Assembly: GCF_014287675.1 (NCBI RefSeq) | Contig: NZ_JACOPQ010000003.1 | Location: forward strand, 304,209-368,208 | DNA from: Lawsonibacter faecis | GTDB lineage: Bacteria > Bacillota > Clostridia > Oscillospirales > Oscillospiraceae | Reading direction: 5' to 3' | Length of the DNA stretch: 64,000 nt | In this document: one piece after another, positions 35,066 to 44,691 of the stretch | Layout of the letters: each line of letters starts with the position of its first letter | Position numbering within the stretch: the stretch's first letter is position 1 | Notes under the pieces: model-generated | What the model was told of the DNA's origin: nothing | Seen by the model: only the letters and a program-made list of their open reading frames with translations | The model's database searches: none | Program-made: the position numbers and the translations under genes

Positions 35066-36157
35066 TCAGGATTCAATGCCCCTGGAGATCAGATACTTCT
35101 TAACCATCAGCGCCACCTTGAAGGTGATGGCGTCGTCAAACTCCCGCAGATCCAGCCCCGTGAGTTTCTTAATCTTCTCCAGGCGGTACACCAGGGTGTT
35201 CCGGTGGACAAAGAGCTTCCGGGCGGTCTCGGAGACGTTCAGGTTGTTCTCAAAGAACTTATTGATGGTGAAGAGCGTCTCCTGGTCCAGGGCGTCGATG
35301 GGATTCTTCTTAAAGACCTCCTGAAGGAACATCTCGCAGAGGGTGGTGGGAAGCTGATAGATAAGCCGCCCGATGCCCAGGTTCTCGTAGTTGATGATGG
35401 ACTTCTCGGTGTCGAAAACCTTGCCCACGTCGATGGCCACCTGGGCCTCCTTGTAGGCGCGGGCCAGATCCCGGATGTGGCCCACGATGGTGCCGATGCC
35501 GATGACGGCCTTCACGTTCAGCTCCTCGGCCAGGGCGTCCTCGATCTGCTTGGCGACCTTAAAGAGCTCCTTGCTCTCGGTCCCCTCGCCCAGCTGCTTG
35601 ATGAGAGCCACGTCGGTCTCGCTGATGGAGAGGACGAAGTCCACCTGCTTGTCGGGGAAGAGGGACTGGACCACATCGATGGCGGCCACATCCGAGCTGC
35701 CCACCTGACGGATCAGGAAGACGGCGCGGGGCACCTCGGAGATAAAATGAAGCTCCTTGGCCCGGACGTAGATATCGCCCAGGAGGATGTTGTCGGAGAT
35801 GATGTTCTTGACGAACGTGGCCTTGTCGTGCTTCTCCTCATAGTAGCTCTTGGCCCCGTTCAGGGCCACCGCCGCCATGGAGCAGAGCATCCGGGCGCTC
35901 TCATCCTCGCCCCGGACAAAGACCGCGTAGTCAAACTGGGAGCTCCAGCCGGTCAGGGGCTTGAAGGTCTTCCCCTCAAAGGTGACCAGGCTGTTCTCGC
36001 CGCCGTTGACGGCCTCCACCGCGCCGGGCCAGCGCTCGCCGATGCTGGTCAGCTCATTGCAGGCCACCACCGTACCCTCGGAATCGATCACGCCGATGGC
36101 GCGATCGCTACTGTCCTTCATCTGCAACACAACGCTCTGGAAAATCCGGCTGGACAT
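35066..36157 (-). CDS. CdaR/PucR-type transcriptional regulator
   Basis: The 363-residue product has an N-terminal sensor region of about 130 residues (AIGVIDSEGTVVACNE, resembling a sugar-diacid-recognition domain), a central GGDEF-like region of the CdaR type (about 140-270), and a C-terminal PucR helix-turn-helix (NVSETARKLFVHRNTLVYRLEKI). Such proteins usually activate sugar acid or purine use, but no such genes adjoin it, so the ligand is open. The ATG at 36157 has GAGGGAGG upstream; it is monocistronic with its own promoter. Confidence 0.88.
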   Translation of the reverse strand: MSSRIFQSVVLQMKDSSDRAIGVIDSEGTVVACNELTSIGERWPGAVEAVNGGENSLVTFEGKTFKPLTGWSSQFDYAVFVRGEDESARMLCSMAAVALNGAKSYYEEKHDKATFVKNIISDNILLGDIYVRAKELHFISEVPRAVFLIRQVGSSDVAAIDVVQSLFPDKQVDFVLSISETDVALIKQLGEGTESKELFKVAKQIEDALAEELNVKAVIGIGTIVGHIRDLARAYKEAQVAIDVGKVFDTEKSIINYENLGIGRLIYQLPTTLCEMFLQEVFKKNPIDALDQETLFTINKFFENNLNVSETARKLFVHRNTLVYRLEKIKKLTGLDLREFDDAITFKVALMVKKYLISRGIES

Positions 36158-36208
36158 TGTGATAGCCTCCCTCATAGCATTCTCATGGGAACGCACATTT
36201 TCCTTTAC

Positions 36209-36237
36209 AGTATAACGGATTTTTTTGTGCATTACAA
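36209..36237 (-). promoter_or_regulatory. Sigma-A promoter of the CdaR-like gene
   Basis: On the minus strand TTGTAA (36232-36237) and TATACT (36209-36214) are 17 bases apart, about 50 bases upstream of the start codon. Confidence 0.7.
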
Positions 36238-36351
36238 TAGGGAATGCAAATTTTTTTGTGGATATTGCCGAAAAACTGTACGAAATCTTGTGAGCCTCGA
36301 CACGGCGCGGGAAAGGCGCCCTCGCATCCCCAGTTTCTTCCTCGGTTTTTG

Positions 36352-37086
36352 CTAGTCCCTTCCAGCACGGCCATCCCGCCCGCGCAGGCCCTCGGTTTCA
36401 TCCGCCGTCAGGGGCCGCCACTCCCCCTTTCCCAGCCCGGGGTCCAGGGCGAGAGGTCCCATGGCAAGCCGCTTCAAATAGGTCACGTTTTTCCCTCTGG
36501 CGGAGAGCATCCGCTTGATTTGGTGGTACTTCCCCTCCCGCAGGGTGACGAGCGCCTCGTCGCCCGCCGGGCACTCCAGCAGCTCCAGCCCTGCCGGGAG
36601 GCAGCGCAGGCCGTCCGGGAGCGTCATGCCCTCCTCAAAGGCCCTCACGTCCTCCCCGTCCAGCCGTCCGTCCACCCGGACAAAGTAGCGCTTGTCCACA
36701 TGGTTTTTGGGGGATAGCAGCTCGTGGGCCAGGGCGCCGTCGTTGGTGAGCAGGAGCAGCCCCTCCGTGTCCCGGTCCAGCCGACCCGCCGGGAAGAGGC
36801 CGATTTTCCGCAAGTGCTCCGGCAGCAGCTCCAGGACGGTCTTCTGCCGGGGGTCCTCGGTGGCGGAGACCAGTCCTGCGGGCTTGTGGAGCATAAGATA
36901 CGTGAATTTTTCCGCCAGGACGGACTCCCCGTCCACCCGCAGGTCCAGTCCCTCCCGCTCATATTTCTCCTCCGGGCTCTTCACCAGGGCGCCGCATGCC
37001 CGCACCCGTCCCGCCCGCACCAGCTCCTTAACCTCCCGGCGGGACCAGCGGCCGGTGGAGGCAAGTATTTTGTCCAGTCTCTCCAT
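36352..37086 (-). CDS. rsuA: RsuA/RluB family pseudouridine synthase
   Basis: The 244-residue product has an N-terminal S4 RNA-binding domain (RLDKILASTGRWSRREVKELVRAGRV) and the catalytic domain with the active-site Asp in GRLDRDTEGLLLLTNDG, then KRYFVRVDG and YHQIKRML. The length and motifs fit RsuA, which converts U516 of 16S rRNA, better than the longer RluB. No ribosome binding site is evident before the ATG at 37086, so the start is less certain than usual. The 194-bp gap on its downstream side separates it from the regulator. Confidence 0.9.
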   Translation of the reverse strand: MERLDKILASTGRWSRREVKELVRAGRVRACGALVKSPEEKYEREGLDLRVDGESVLAEKFTYLMLHKPAGLVSATEDPRQKTVLELLPEHLRKIGLFPAGRLDRDTEGLLLLTNDGALAHELLSPKNHVDKRYFVRVDGRLDGEDVRAFEEGMTLPDGLRCLPAGLELLECPAGDEALVTLREGKYHQIKRMLSARGKNVTYLKRLAMGPLALDPGLGKGEWRPLTADETEGLRGRDGRAGRD

Positions 37087-37284
37087 ATACGCTCTGTCGC
37101 GCCTGCGTTTCCCCCCATCCGGGCCGTTCAGCCCTGCGGCTGCGACGCATCCGCTCCCTGCTTAGCTCCGCTGCCTGGAAATTCGGCGCTTCCTCCTTGT
37201 CCTATTTCGTTCTATTTTATCATATCCGCGCCGGGAAAGACATATGAATTAGCACGACAAGGTAAGAGAAGGGAGCGTTGCGCT

Positions 37285-37761
37285 GTGTTTATTTTTACCG
37301 CCAAACTGAACCGCAGAAAGCTGGTGATGGGGGCCGCGGCGGTGCTGGTCCTCTGCGGTGTGGCGGTGGCCGCTGTGGCCGGCCTGCGGGCCAGCGGTGC
37401 CGTCGTATCCACGTCGGCCAGCCCCAAGGGAGTCAAATCCAACGACGACCGGGTGGCCTACCTGGAGAGCTACGGCTGGACCGTGGACCCGGAGGCAGTC
37501 TCTGTGGAGGAGCTGGTCATTCCCGAGGAATTCGACGATACCTATACCCAGTACCTGGCCCTCCAGTCCGCCCAGGGCTTCGACCTGACCAAGTACGCCG
37601 GCAAGCGGGTCAAGCGCTTTGCCTATACCATCACCAACTACCCCAGCGGCGAGACCGGCGTCCAGGCGGGCCTGCTGGTCTACAAGAATACCGTCATCGG
37701 CGGGGAGGTCCTCTCCAGCCAGATGGACGGCTTTATCCACGGCCTGGAGCTGCCCTCGTGA
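37285..37761 (+). CDS. DUF4830 domain-containing membrane-anchored protein
   Basis: The 158-residue product has an N-terminal membrane helix (about 12-32) and an extracytoplasmic domain with the DUF4830 pattern: YLESYGWTVDP, IPEEFDDTYTQYLALQSAQGFDLTKYAGKRVKRF and a C-terminal VIGGEVLS. The function of this family, which is common in Clostridia, is unknown. The start is a GTG at 37285 with GGGAG nine bases upstream. It is divergent from rsuA and convergent with two membrane-protein genes. Confidence 0.85.
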   Translation: MFIFTAKLNRRKLVMGAAAVLVLCGVAVAAVAGLRASGAVVSTSASPKGVKSNDDRVAYLESYGWTVDPEAVSVEELVIPEEFDDTYTQYLALQSAQGFDLTKYAGKRVKRFAYTITNYPSGETGVQAGLLVYKNTVIGGEVLSSQMDGFIHGLELPS

Positions 37762-37816
37762 AAGGCAAACGCCGCGCTCGTCTCGTGCCGTGCCGCCGGG
37801 CCGAAGCGCACATCGG

Positions 37817-37885
37817 GCCCCGGAAGCCCCGCGGGGCTTCCGGGGCTTCATTGACAGAAGGCTGCCTGACGGCTGGGGCTCGATT
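37817..37885. repeat. Dispersed hairpin repeat, copy B
   Basis: A perfect 30-bp palindrome CCCCGGAAGCCCC/GGGGCTTCCGGGG (37817-37846) is followed by TTCATTGACAGAAGGCTGCC. Read on the minus strand, CCGTCAGGCAGCCTTCTGTC then AATGAAGCCCC matches copy A at 30358-30388 over about 30 bases with few differences. This repeat and the following hairpin are what the 318-bp gap 37762-38079 contains. Confidence 0.65.
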
Positions 37886-38024
37886 TTTTTGGGGAAAAAG
37901 TCGCCCCGGCGCCATGAGAAGCGTCCTTACTGAGAATCATGTCCCCGACGGATATTTATTTGACTGCGTCGTCTGCGGACGACAGAACTTTGCCAGGCTT
38001 GCTCTGCGGAGGGTTTTTTGACAG

Positions 38025-38066
38025 CGTGAAGCCCCGGCGGCCCAAATGGGCCGCCGGGGCTTCACG
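38025..38066. terminator. Perfect 20-bp hairpin between convergent genes
   Basis: CGTGAAGCCCCGGCGGCCCA and its complement enclose a two-base loop, and TTTTTT lies just to the left. It probably terminates the DUF4830 and membrane-protein transcripts, though the T-run is not placed classically on either strand. Confidence 0.6.
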
Positions 38067-38079
38067 TACGCTCGCTGCT

Positions 38080-38667
38080 TTAAATGCCGAGCAGTATGCG
38101 GCGGCTGCGGACGAGGTAGATGAGATAGACCGTCTCCCCCGCCAGCCGCAGAAATAAATAGGAGATGTACAGGACGGCGGAGGTCATCGAGCCATAGAAA
38201 AAAACAATCGCCAGGTTGCTCAGCAGCGACAGCACTGTGAGGCCGGCATAAACCCGCCAAATCCAGGCGCTGGAGTAGGCCGTCTCAAGTTCGCCGGCCT
38301 CCACGAAAAGCCCGGCGGTGGCCCGGCAGATGAAAAAGACCGTCACCAGCTCAAGACCCACGCTGCATACGGCCAGGACGGTCTGGAACAGCTCCGCCGT
38401 AACCACGCCGTAAGCGCCGCTCACAATCACATTGGCCGCCGCGCACCAGAGGGCGCTGCGGTAGCACACATGGGCCGGGGCGGCGCCGGCGAGACCAATT
38501 AGAATCATCACAAAGCCCGCCAGATTCACCAGGCTCCCCAGGTACATCATGGGGAGGAGCAGCAGGAGTTGGGCCACTCCGTAGAGCAGCAGCGCCGCCA
38601 TCAGCAGGATTTCACCCAGGAGCACCTTATGCAGCCCCTGTGCCGCGGCAATGGATGGACGTTCCAT
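38080..38667 (-). CDS. Small multi-pass membrane protein, paralogue of next gene
   Basis: I do not recognise a named family. The 195-residue product has five predicted hydrophobic segments, with VLLGEILLMAALLLYGV near the N-terminus and NLAGFVMILIGLAGAAPAHVCYRSAL in the middle. The same layout and several matching positions occur in the product of the gene just upstream (38700-39263), so the two form a tandem duplicate. The ATG at 38667 follows AGGGGAG. The genes are 32 bases apart and surely co-transcribed. Confidence 0.8.
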   Translation of the reverse strand: MERPSIAAAQGLHKVLLGEILLMAALLLYGVAQLLLLLPMMYLGSLVNLAGFVMILIGLAGAAPAHVCYRSALWCAAANVIVSGAYGVVTAELFQTVLAVCSVGLELVTVFFICRATAGLFVEAGELETAYSSAWIWRVYAGLTVLSLLSNLAIVFFYGSMTSAVLYISYLFLRLAGETVYLIYLVRSRRILLGI

Positions 38668-38699
38668 GCGCGTTCTCCCCTCTTCTGTCTTTCTCCCGC

Positions 38700-39263
38700 T
38701 CAGGCCAGCAGGGACTGGTAGGCCCGGTACAGGAAGATCAGATAGAGGACGGACGCCACCAGAGAGACAACGCCCGCAATAACTGCGGGAACAGCCGCCA
38801 GAAGATTCAGCAGCGGGATCCAGCCCACCAGAATGCACAGGACGCTCACCGCCGTACATCCGCCGAAGAGCTTCCAGATCAGGGCGGCGCGGTCCGCCTG
38901 GGCCAGATCGCCCTTGGACTCCAGCAGCATGCCGCTGGCAGTGCAGACATAGTAGGTCACCAGGAAGGACACGACGCTGGCGGCGATGGTTACGATTCCG
39001 CCCAGAAAACCCCTGCTGAACATATTCCCCAGCACGCTCAGGACCATGCCCGCAACGGTCATCACCATGGCGCTGCGGAAATTTTGGTGCGCGGCGCCCG
39101 CCTTGGCAAGGCCCACCAGACACATAATGCCGCCGGCCAGCACGCAGATTACGCCGAGAATTGCGCTGAGAACCGCAGCCGGTACGGCGGCGATGGTCAC
39201 TATCTCCCCCCAGAACATCAGCTTCAGTCCGCCGCCTGCAAGCTCGTAATCGCTGTAATTCAT
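38700..39263 (-). CDS. Small multi-pass membrane protein, paralogue of previous gene
   Basis: This 187-residue product of unknown function has five predicted membrane segments. Its GLKLMFWGEIVTIAAVPAAVL and AGGIMCLVGLAKAGAAHQNFRSAM regions correspond to those of the downstream gene product. The ATG at 39263 follows GGGAGG. It is rich in Ala, Gly, Val and Ile, with a short hydrophilic N-terminus (MNYSDYELAGG). It lies 70 bases downstream of the mscS gene in the same direction. Confidence 0.8.
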   Translation of the reverse strand: MNYSDYELAGGGLKLMFWGEIVTIAAVPAAVLSAILGVICVLAGGIMCLVGLAKAGAAHQNFRSAMVMTVAGMVLSVLGNMFSRGFLGGIVTIAASVVSFLVTYYVCTASGMLLESKGDLAQADRAALIWKLFGGCTAVSVLCILVGWIPLLNLLAAVPAVIAGVVSLVASVLYLIFLYRAYQSLLA

Positions 39264-39333
39264 ACCAAATTCCTCCCACATTTTATTTGTGCCCAAATCA
39301 ATGGCGGCCGTCCTCAGGCGGCCGGGTGCCGCC

Positions 39334-40170
39334 TCACTTATCCATCATATGCACGTTCAGGTGGTTGTACGTCATCTCGATGCCGCTTCGGTCGAACGCC
39401 TCCTTCACCTGCTCCAGCAGGTCGCTGTAGAGGTCCCAGTAGTCCTCCGTAGCGCACCAGACCCGGACGGTATACTCGATGGAGCTGTCCTTGTAGGCGC
39501 TGACCCGGACGAAGGGCTCCGGGGTGAAAAGGGCCTTGGGATGGGCGCCGACGACCCCTTGGATACTCCTTTTTACCAGCTCCACAGGCGCGTCGTAGGA
39601 GGTGTTGAACTTGAGATCCACACGCCGGGTCTCCTGGCTGGTGTAGTTGGTGATCTTCTCCTTGGCGATTTCGCCGTTGGGCACGAAGGTCAGCTTGTTG
39701 TCAAAGGTCTTCATGCGGGTATAGACCAGCCCGATATCGGCCACCGTGCCGCCCATGCCGCCCGCCTCGATATAGTCGCCCACCTTGAAGGGCTTGGAGA
39801 CCAGAATCATGATTCCGCCCGCCAGATTGGAGAGCGTCCCCTGAATGGCCAGCGAGATGGCCAGCCCCGCAACGGAGAATATGGCTATCAGGCTGGTTAC
39901 GTTTACGCCGAGAAAACCCAGTACGGTTGCGATAGCGATAAACCAGAGCAAAATCCGTGCAACCGACTTGATAAAGGTGTGCAGACTCCGCTCTACGCCA
40001 ATCCGTTTGATTGCCCGCTCCACCAGGGACATTATTATCTTAATCACAACCGCACAGGCGATGATAATTAAAATCGTGTACAGCAGTTTACGCCATGTAA
40101 TAGGAACCTTTGCTGCCGACGCCAGTGAGTCGATAAACTCCGGAGCGGCTGTAGAGATTACGTCAGTCAT
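39334..40170 (-). CDS. Small-conductance mechanosensitive channel, MscS family
   Basis: MscS channels open on membrane tension and release solutes during osmotic downshock. The 278-residue product has three membrane helices, the pore-lining third helix SVAGLAISLAIQGTLSNLAGGIMI (read in two halves), then the beta domain with FKVGDYIEAGGMGGTVADIGL and the C-terminal alpha/beta domain with PNGEI. Two adjacent ATG codons are possible; 40170 gives the better spacing (seven bases) from GAGAGG. It has a good promoter of its own. Confidence 0.94.
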   Translation of the reverse strand: MTDVISTAAPEFIDSLASAAKVPITWRKLLYTILIIIACAVVIKIIMSLVERAIKRIGVERSLHTFIKSVARILLWFIAIATVLGFLGVNVTSLIAIFSVAGLAISLAIQGTLSNLAGGIMILVSKPFKVGDYIEAGGMGGTVADIGLVYTRMKTFDNKLTFVPNGEIAKEKITNYTSQETRRVDLKFNTSYDAPVELVKRSIQGVVGAHPKALFTPEPFVRVSAYKDSSIEYTVRVWCATEDYWDLYSDLLEQVKEAFDRSGIEMTYNHLNVHMMDK

Positions 40171-40211
40171 CATAATACCTCTCAGGGCTGTAAAATGAAT
40201 TACCAGAAAGA

Positions 40212-40240
40212 ATTGTATCATAAACTGTACCGCGGCGCAA
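40212..40240 (-). promoter_or_regulatory. Sigma-A promoter of mscS
   Basis: On the minus strand TTGCGC (40235-40240) and TACAAT (40212-40217) are 17 bases apart, about 40 bases before the start codon. Confidence 0.65.
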
Positions 40241-40289
40241 GCAGAGCCAAAGCTTCGATTATCCGTACTTTCGTTGATTGCCAACAGGC

Positions 40290-40321
40290 TGTCAACGAAA
40301 CCCCTGGGGGCTTCGTTGACA
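40290..40321. repeat. Dispersed hairpin repeat, copy C
   Basis: TGTCAACGAAACCCC pairs with GGGGCTTCGTTGACA across TG, with one mismatch. It shares the TGTCAAnGAAnCCCC core with copies A (30358-30407) and B (37817-37885). Confidence 0.6.
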
Positions 40322-40324
40322 AGC

Positions 40325-40360
40325 TAAAAGGACTCCCGCCAATTGGCGGGAGTCCTTTTA
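40325..40360 (-). terminator. Intrinsic terminator of tuf
   Basis: An 18-bp perfect palindromic stem (TAAAAGGACTCCCGCCAA and complement) with T-rich arms lies 13 bases after the tuf stop codon. Confidence 0.88.
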
Positions 40361-40373
40361 ATCAGAAGCAAAA

Positions 40374-41576
<1,203 letters not shown>

Positions 41577-41642
41577 GTTTGGATATCCTCCTTAAATACA
41601 TTTTAACAATGTTTAATCTGTCATATTGGGAAATGCGAAAAT

Positions 41643-41671
41643 ATTTTATCGCATTGCGGTGGAAATTGCAA
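41643..41671 (-). promoter_or_regulatory. Sigma-A promoter of tuf
   Basis: On the minus strand TTGCAA (41666-41671) and TAAAAT (41643-41648) are 17 bases apart, about 70 bases upstream of tuf. The rest of the 229-bp fusA-tuf gap shows short GC-rich hairpins only. Confidence 0.7.
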
Positions 41672-41805
41672 TACCCGATTGATTCCATCGGTCGCAGCCT
41701 GTGGAATCAAAGCCGTCCTCCGTGGAATTTCATTCCCCGGAAATGACCGCGGGGCGCGCCGCCGGTACGGGCAGGCACCCGTCGGTATCGGATACCCGCC
41801 GAATA

Positions 41806-43914
41806 TTAATCCGCGGTGTTGCGGCCGCGCTCGGTGATGATCTTGTCGGCGATGCTCTTGGGAATCTCCACATAGCTGTGGGGCTCCATGGAGTACTGGC
41901 CGCGGCCCTGAGTGGAGGAGCGCAGGTCAGTGGCGTAGCCGAACATCTCGCTCAGGGGCACCAGGGCGTCGATCTGGGTGGCGCCGGTGCGGGCCTCGGT
42001 GCCCTGGATCATGCCGCGGCGGGAGCTCAGGTCGCCCATAACGTCGCCCATATACTCGTCGGGCGCAATGGCGGAGACCTTCATGATGGGCTCCAGCAGG
42101 ATGGGGTTCGCCTTCCGGCAGGCCTCCTTGAAGGCCATGGAGCCGGCGATCTTGAACGCCATTTCGGAGGAGTCGACCTCGTGGTAGGAGCCGTAGGTCA
42201 GCGTGACCTTCACGTCCACCACGGGATAGCCGGCGAGCACGCCGGCCAGCATGGCGCCCTGGATACCCTGGTCAACGGCCGGGATATACTCCTTGGGGAT
42301 GACGCCGCCGGTGATGGCGTTGACGAACTCGTAGCCCTTGCCGGACTCGTTGGGCTCGACAGTGATGCGGACGTGGCCGTACTGGCCCTTACCGCCGGAC
42401 TGACGGGCGTACTTGGTGTCCTGCTCGACGGACTTCTTGATGGTCTCCTTGTAGGCGACCTGGGGCGCGCCCACGTTGGCCTCCACCTTGAACTCGCGGA
42501 GCAGGCGGTCGACGATGATCTCCAGATGGAGCTCGCCCATGCCGGCGATGATGGTCTGCCCGGTCTCCTCGTCGGTCCAGGTACGGAACGTGGGGTCCTC
42601 CTCCGCCAGCTTCACCAGCGCGAGGCCCATCTTTTCCTGGCCCGCCTTGGTCTTGGGCTCGATGGCCACGCGGATAACGGGGTCGGGGAACTCCATGGAC
42701 TCCAGAATGATGGGATGCTTCTCATCACACAGGGTGTCGCCCGTGGTGGTATTCTTCAGACCCACGGCCGCCGCGATATCGCCGGAGTAGACCTCTTCGA
42801 TATCCTCGCGGTGGTTGGCGTGCATCTGGAGGATACGGCCGATGCGCTCACGCTGCTTCTTGGTGGAGTTGAGCACGGTGGAGCCGGTGGCCAGATGGCC
42901 GGAATAGACCCGGAAGAAGCTCAGACGGCCCACATAGGGGTCGGTCATAATCTTGAAGGCCAGGGCGGAGAAGGGGGCGTCGTCGTCGGAAGGACGCTCA
43001 TCCTCCTCCTCGGTGTCGGGATCGGTGCCCTTGATGGCGGGGATGTCGGTGGGGGAGGGCATATAATCCACGATGGCGTCCAGCAGCTTCTGCACGCCCT
43101 TGTTGCGGTAAGAGGTGCCGCAGGTCACGGGGACCATCAGGTTCTCAATGGTGCCCTTGCGAATGGCCTTGCGGATGAGCTCCACGGGGATATCCTGCTC
43201 CTCCAGGGCCAGCTCCATGATCTCGTCGTCGATGTCGGCGACAGCGTCGATGAGCTTGGTGCGGTACTCCTGGGCGAGCTCCAGCATATCGGCTGGGATC
43301 TCCTCCACGCGCATATCCTTGCCCATGTCGTCGTAGTACACGTCGGCATTCATCTCCACCAGGTCGATGATGCCCTTAAAGGTATCCTCGCTGCCGATGG
43401 GGAGCTGAATGGGCACGGCGTTGCACTTGAGGCGGTCATGGATCATGTCCAGCACGTGGTAGAAATCAGCGCCCATGATGTCCATCTTGTTGACGTAGAT
43501 CATGCGGGGGACCTTGTAGTGGTCCGCCTGACGCCAAACGGTCTCGGACTGGGGCTCGACGCCGCCCTTCGCGCACATCACGGTCACGCTGCCGTCCAGC
43601 ACACGCAGGGAACGCTCCACCTCGACGGTGAAGTCCACGTGGCCCGGGGTGTCGATGATGTTGATGCGGGTCTGGGGGAACTGCTCCTTGGAGCCCTTCC
43701 AGTAGCAGGTGGTGGCGGCGGAGGTGATGGTGATGCCGCGCTCCTGCTCCTGGGCCATCCAGTCCATGGTGGCGGTACCGTCGTGGGTCTCGCCAATCTT
43801 GTAGTTGACGCCGGTATAATAGAGGATACGCTCGGTCGTGGTAGTCTTGCCCGCATCGATGTGGGCCATGATACCAATGTTGCGGGTATTCTCTAAGGTA
43901 ACTTTCCTAGGCAT
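41806..43914 (-). CDS. fusA: Elongation factor G
   Basis: EF-G catalyses translocation on the ribosome. The 702-residue product has the P-loop AHIDAGKTTTTE (17-28), DTPGHVDF and NKMDIMGADF, then domains II to V, including GGKGQYGHV in domain IV and the C-terminal RSSTQGRGQYSMEPHSY. An acidic insert (DPDTEEEDERPSDDD) follows the G domain and is longer than in E. coli. The ATG has AAGGAG upstream. It is 15 bases downstream of rpsG. Confidence 0.99.
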   Translation of the reverse strand: MPRKVTLENTRNIGIMAHIDAGKTTTTERILYYTGVNYKIGETHDGTATMDWMAQEQERGITITSAATTCYWKGSKEQFPQTRINIIDTPGHVDFTVEVERSLRVLDGSVTVMCAKGGVEPQSETVWRQADHYKVPRMIYVNKMDIMGADFYHVLDMIHDRLKCNAVPIQLPIGSEDTFKGIIDLVEMNADVYYDDMGKDMRVEEIPADMLELAQEYRTKLIDAVADIDDEIMELALEEQDIPVELIRKAIRKGTIENLMVPVTCGTSYRNKGVQKLLDAIVDYMPSPTDIPAIKGTDPDTEEEDERPSDDDAPFSALAFKIMTDPYVGRLSFFRVYSGHLATGSTVLNSTKKQRERIGRILQMHANHREDIEEVYSGDIAAAVGLKNTTTGDTLCDEKHPIILESMEFPDPVIRVAIEPKTKAGQEKMGLALVKLAEEDPTFRTWTDEETGQTIIAGMGELHLEIIVDRLLREFKVEANVGAPQVAYKETIKKSVEQDTKYARQSGGKGQYGHVRITVEPNESGKGYEFVNAITGGVIPKEYIPAVDQGIQGAMLAGVLAGYPVVDVKVTLTYGSYHEVDSSEMAFKIAGSMAFKEACRKANPILLEPIMKVSAIAPDEYMGDVMGDLSSRRGMIQGTEARTGATQIDALVPLSEMFGYATDLRSSTQGRGQYSMEPHSYVEIPKSIADKIITERGRNTAD

Positions 43915-43929
43915 ACATTAACTCCTTAA

Positions 43930-44400
43930 TTACCAGCGGTAATGCGCGAAGGCCTTGTTGGACTCGGCCATCTTATGGGTGTCCTCACGCTTCTTCACAG
44001 CGGAGCCGAGGCTGTTGGCGGCGTCCATGATCTCGCCGGCCAGACGCTCCTTCATGGTCTTCTCGCTGCGGTTGCGGGAGTAGGTGGTGAGCCACCGCAG
44101 ACCCAGGGTCTGACGGCGCTCAGGACGCACCTCAATGGGCACCTGATAGGTGGCGCCGCCCACACGGCGGGCCTTGACCTCCAGAGAAGGCATGATGTTC
44201 TCGATGGCGGCGGTAAAGACATCCAGGGGATCCTTGTCGGTCTTCTCCTTGATGATGTCAAACGCGCCGTAGACCACCTTCTGGGCCACGCCCTTCTTGC
44301 CGTCGAGCATGATGCTGTTGACGAGCTTGGTAACCAGTACGGAGTTATACAGCGGGTCGGGCAAAACCTCCCGCTTGGGTACGTTTCCTCTTCTGGGCAC
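43930..44400 (-). CDS. rpsG: 30S ribosomal protein S7
   Basis: S7 nucleates assembly of the 30S head. The 156-residue product begins PRRGNVPKREVLPDPLYNS and includes the RRVGGATYQVPIEVRPERR stretch and the basic C-terminus. The start is a GTG at 44400 with GGAGGG seven bases upstream; the in-frame ATG at 44418 precedes that site. It is followed closely by fusA but separated from rpsL by 291 bases with a large predicted RNA structure. Confidence 0.98.
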   Translation of the reverse strand: MPRRGNVPKREVLPDPLYNSVLVTKLVNSIMLDGKKGVAQKVVYGAFDIIKEKTDKDPLDVFTAAIENIMPSLEVKARRVGGATYQVPIEVRPERRQTLGLRWLTTYSRNRSEKTMKERLAGEIMDAANSLGSAVKKREDTHKMAESNKAFAHYRW

Positions 44401-44509
44401 TTTGCTTCCCTCCTTCATATAGGAATGATTTCATAGGTACTCGAAACCTGTTCAAGCCAGGCTCCGTGTAAAGACAAGTGCCTGCTTGTCCCAGTGCCCC
44501 GCGAGAAAA

Positions 44510-44586
44510 CGTTTTATATCGCTTCGGAGTCCCACCGCTACGCCCCCGCCGGGGGCGGACCGTGGGGTTCCTTAGCCCTATAAACG
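44510..44586 (-). promoter_or_regulatory. Large structured element in the rpsL-rpsG gap
   Basis: CGCCCCC and GGGGGCG (44541-44557) form the tip of a nested structure, outside it CCCAC pairs with GTGGG (44531-44535 with 44562-44566), and the base CGTTTTATA pairs with TATAAACG (44510-44518 with 44579-44586). In E. coli S7 represses its operon by binding the rpsL-rpsG spacer, so a regulatory role is plausible but unproven here. Confidence 0.4.
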
Positions 44587-44691
44587 CTTCGTCACAAGGA
44601 CAACTGCCTTGCGCATCCGCGCAAAATTCAATTCAGTTTCGTGTCGGGCGCAGCAGTGCTGCACGCCGTCCACCGTAATTTTCTGCGAAAA

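Noticed and set aside
37278..38021. Plus-strand frame of 247 codons overlapping the DUF4830 gene.
   Set aside because: It is Arg-rich and out of frame with the recognised DUF4830 domain, and runs through the intergenic repeat.
44401..44691. A tRNA or small RNA gene in the rpsL-rpsG gap.
   Set aside because: No cloverleaf or T-loop motif is visible; the structure found is a nested hairpin.
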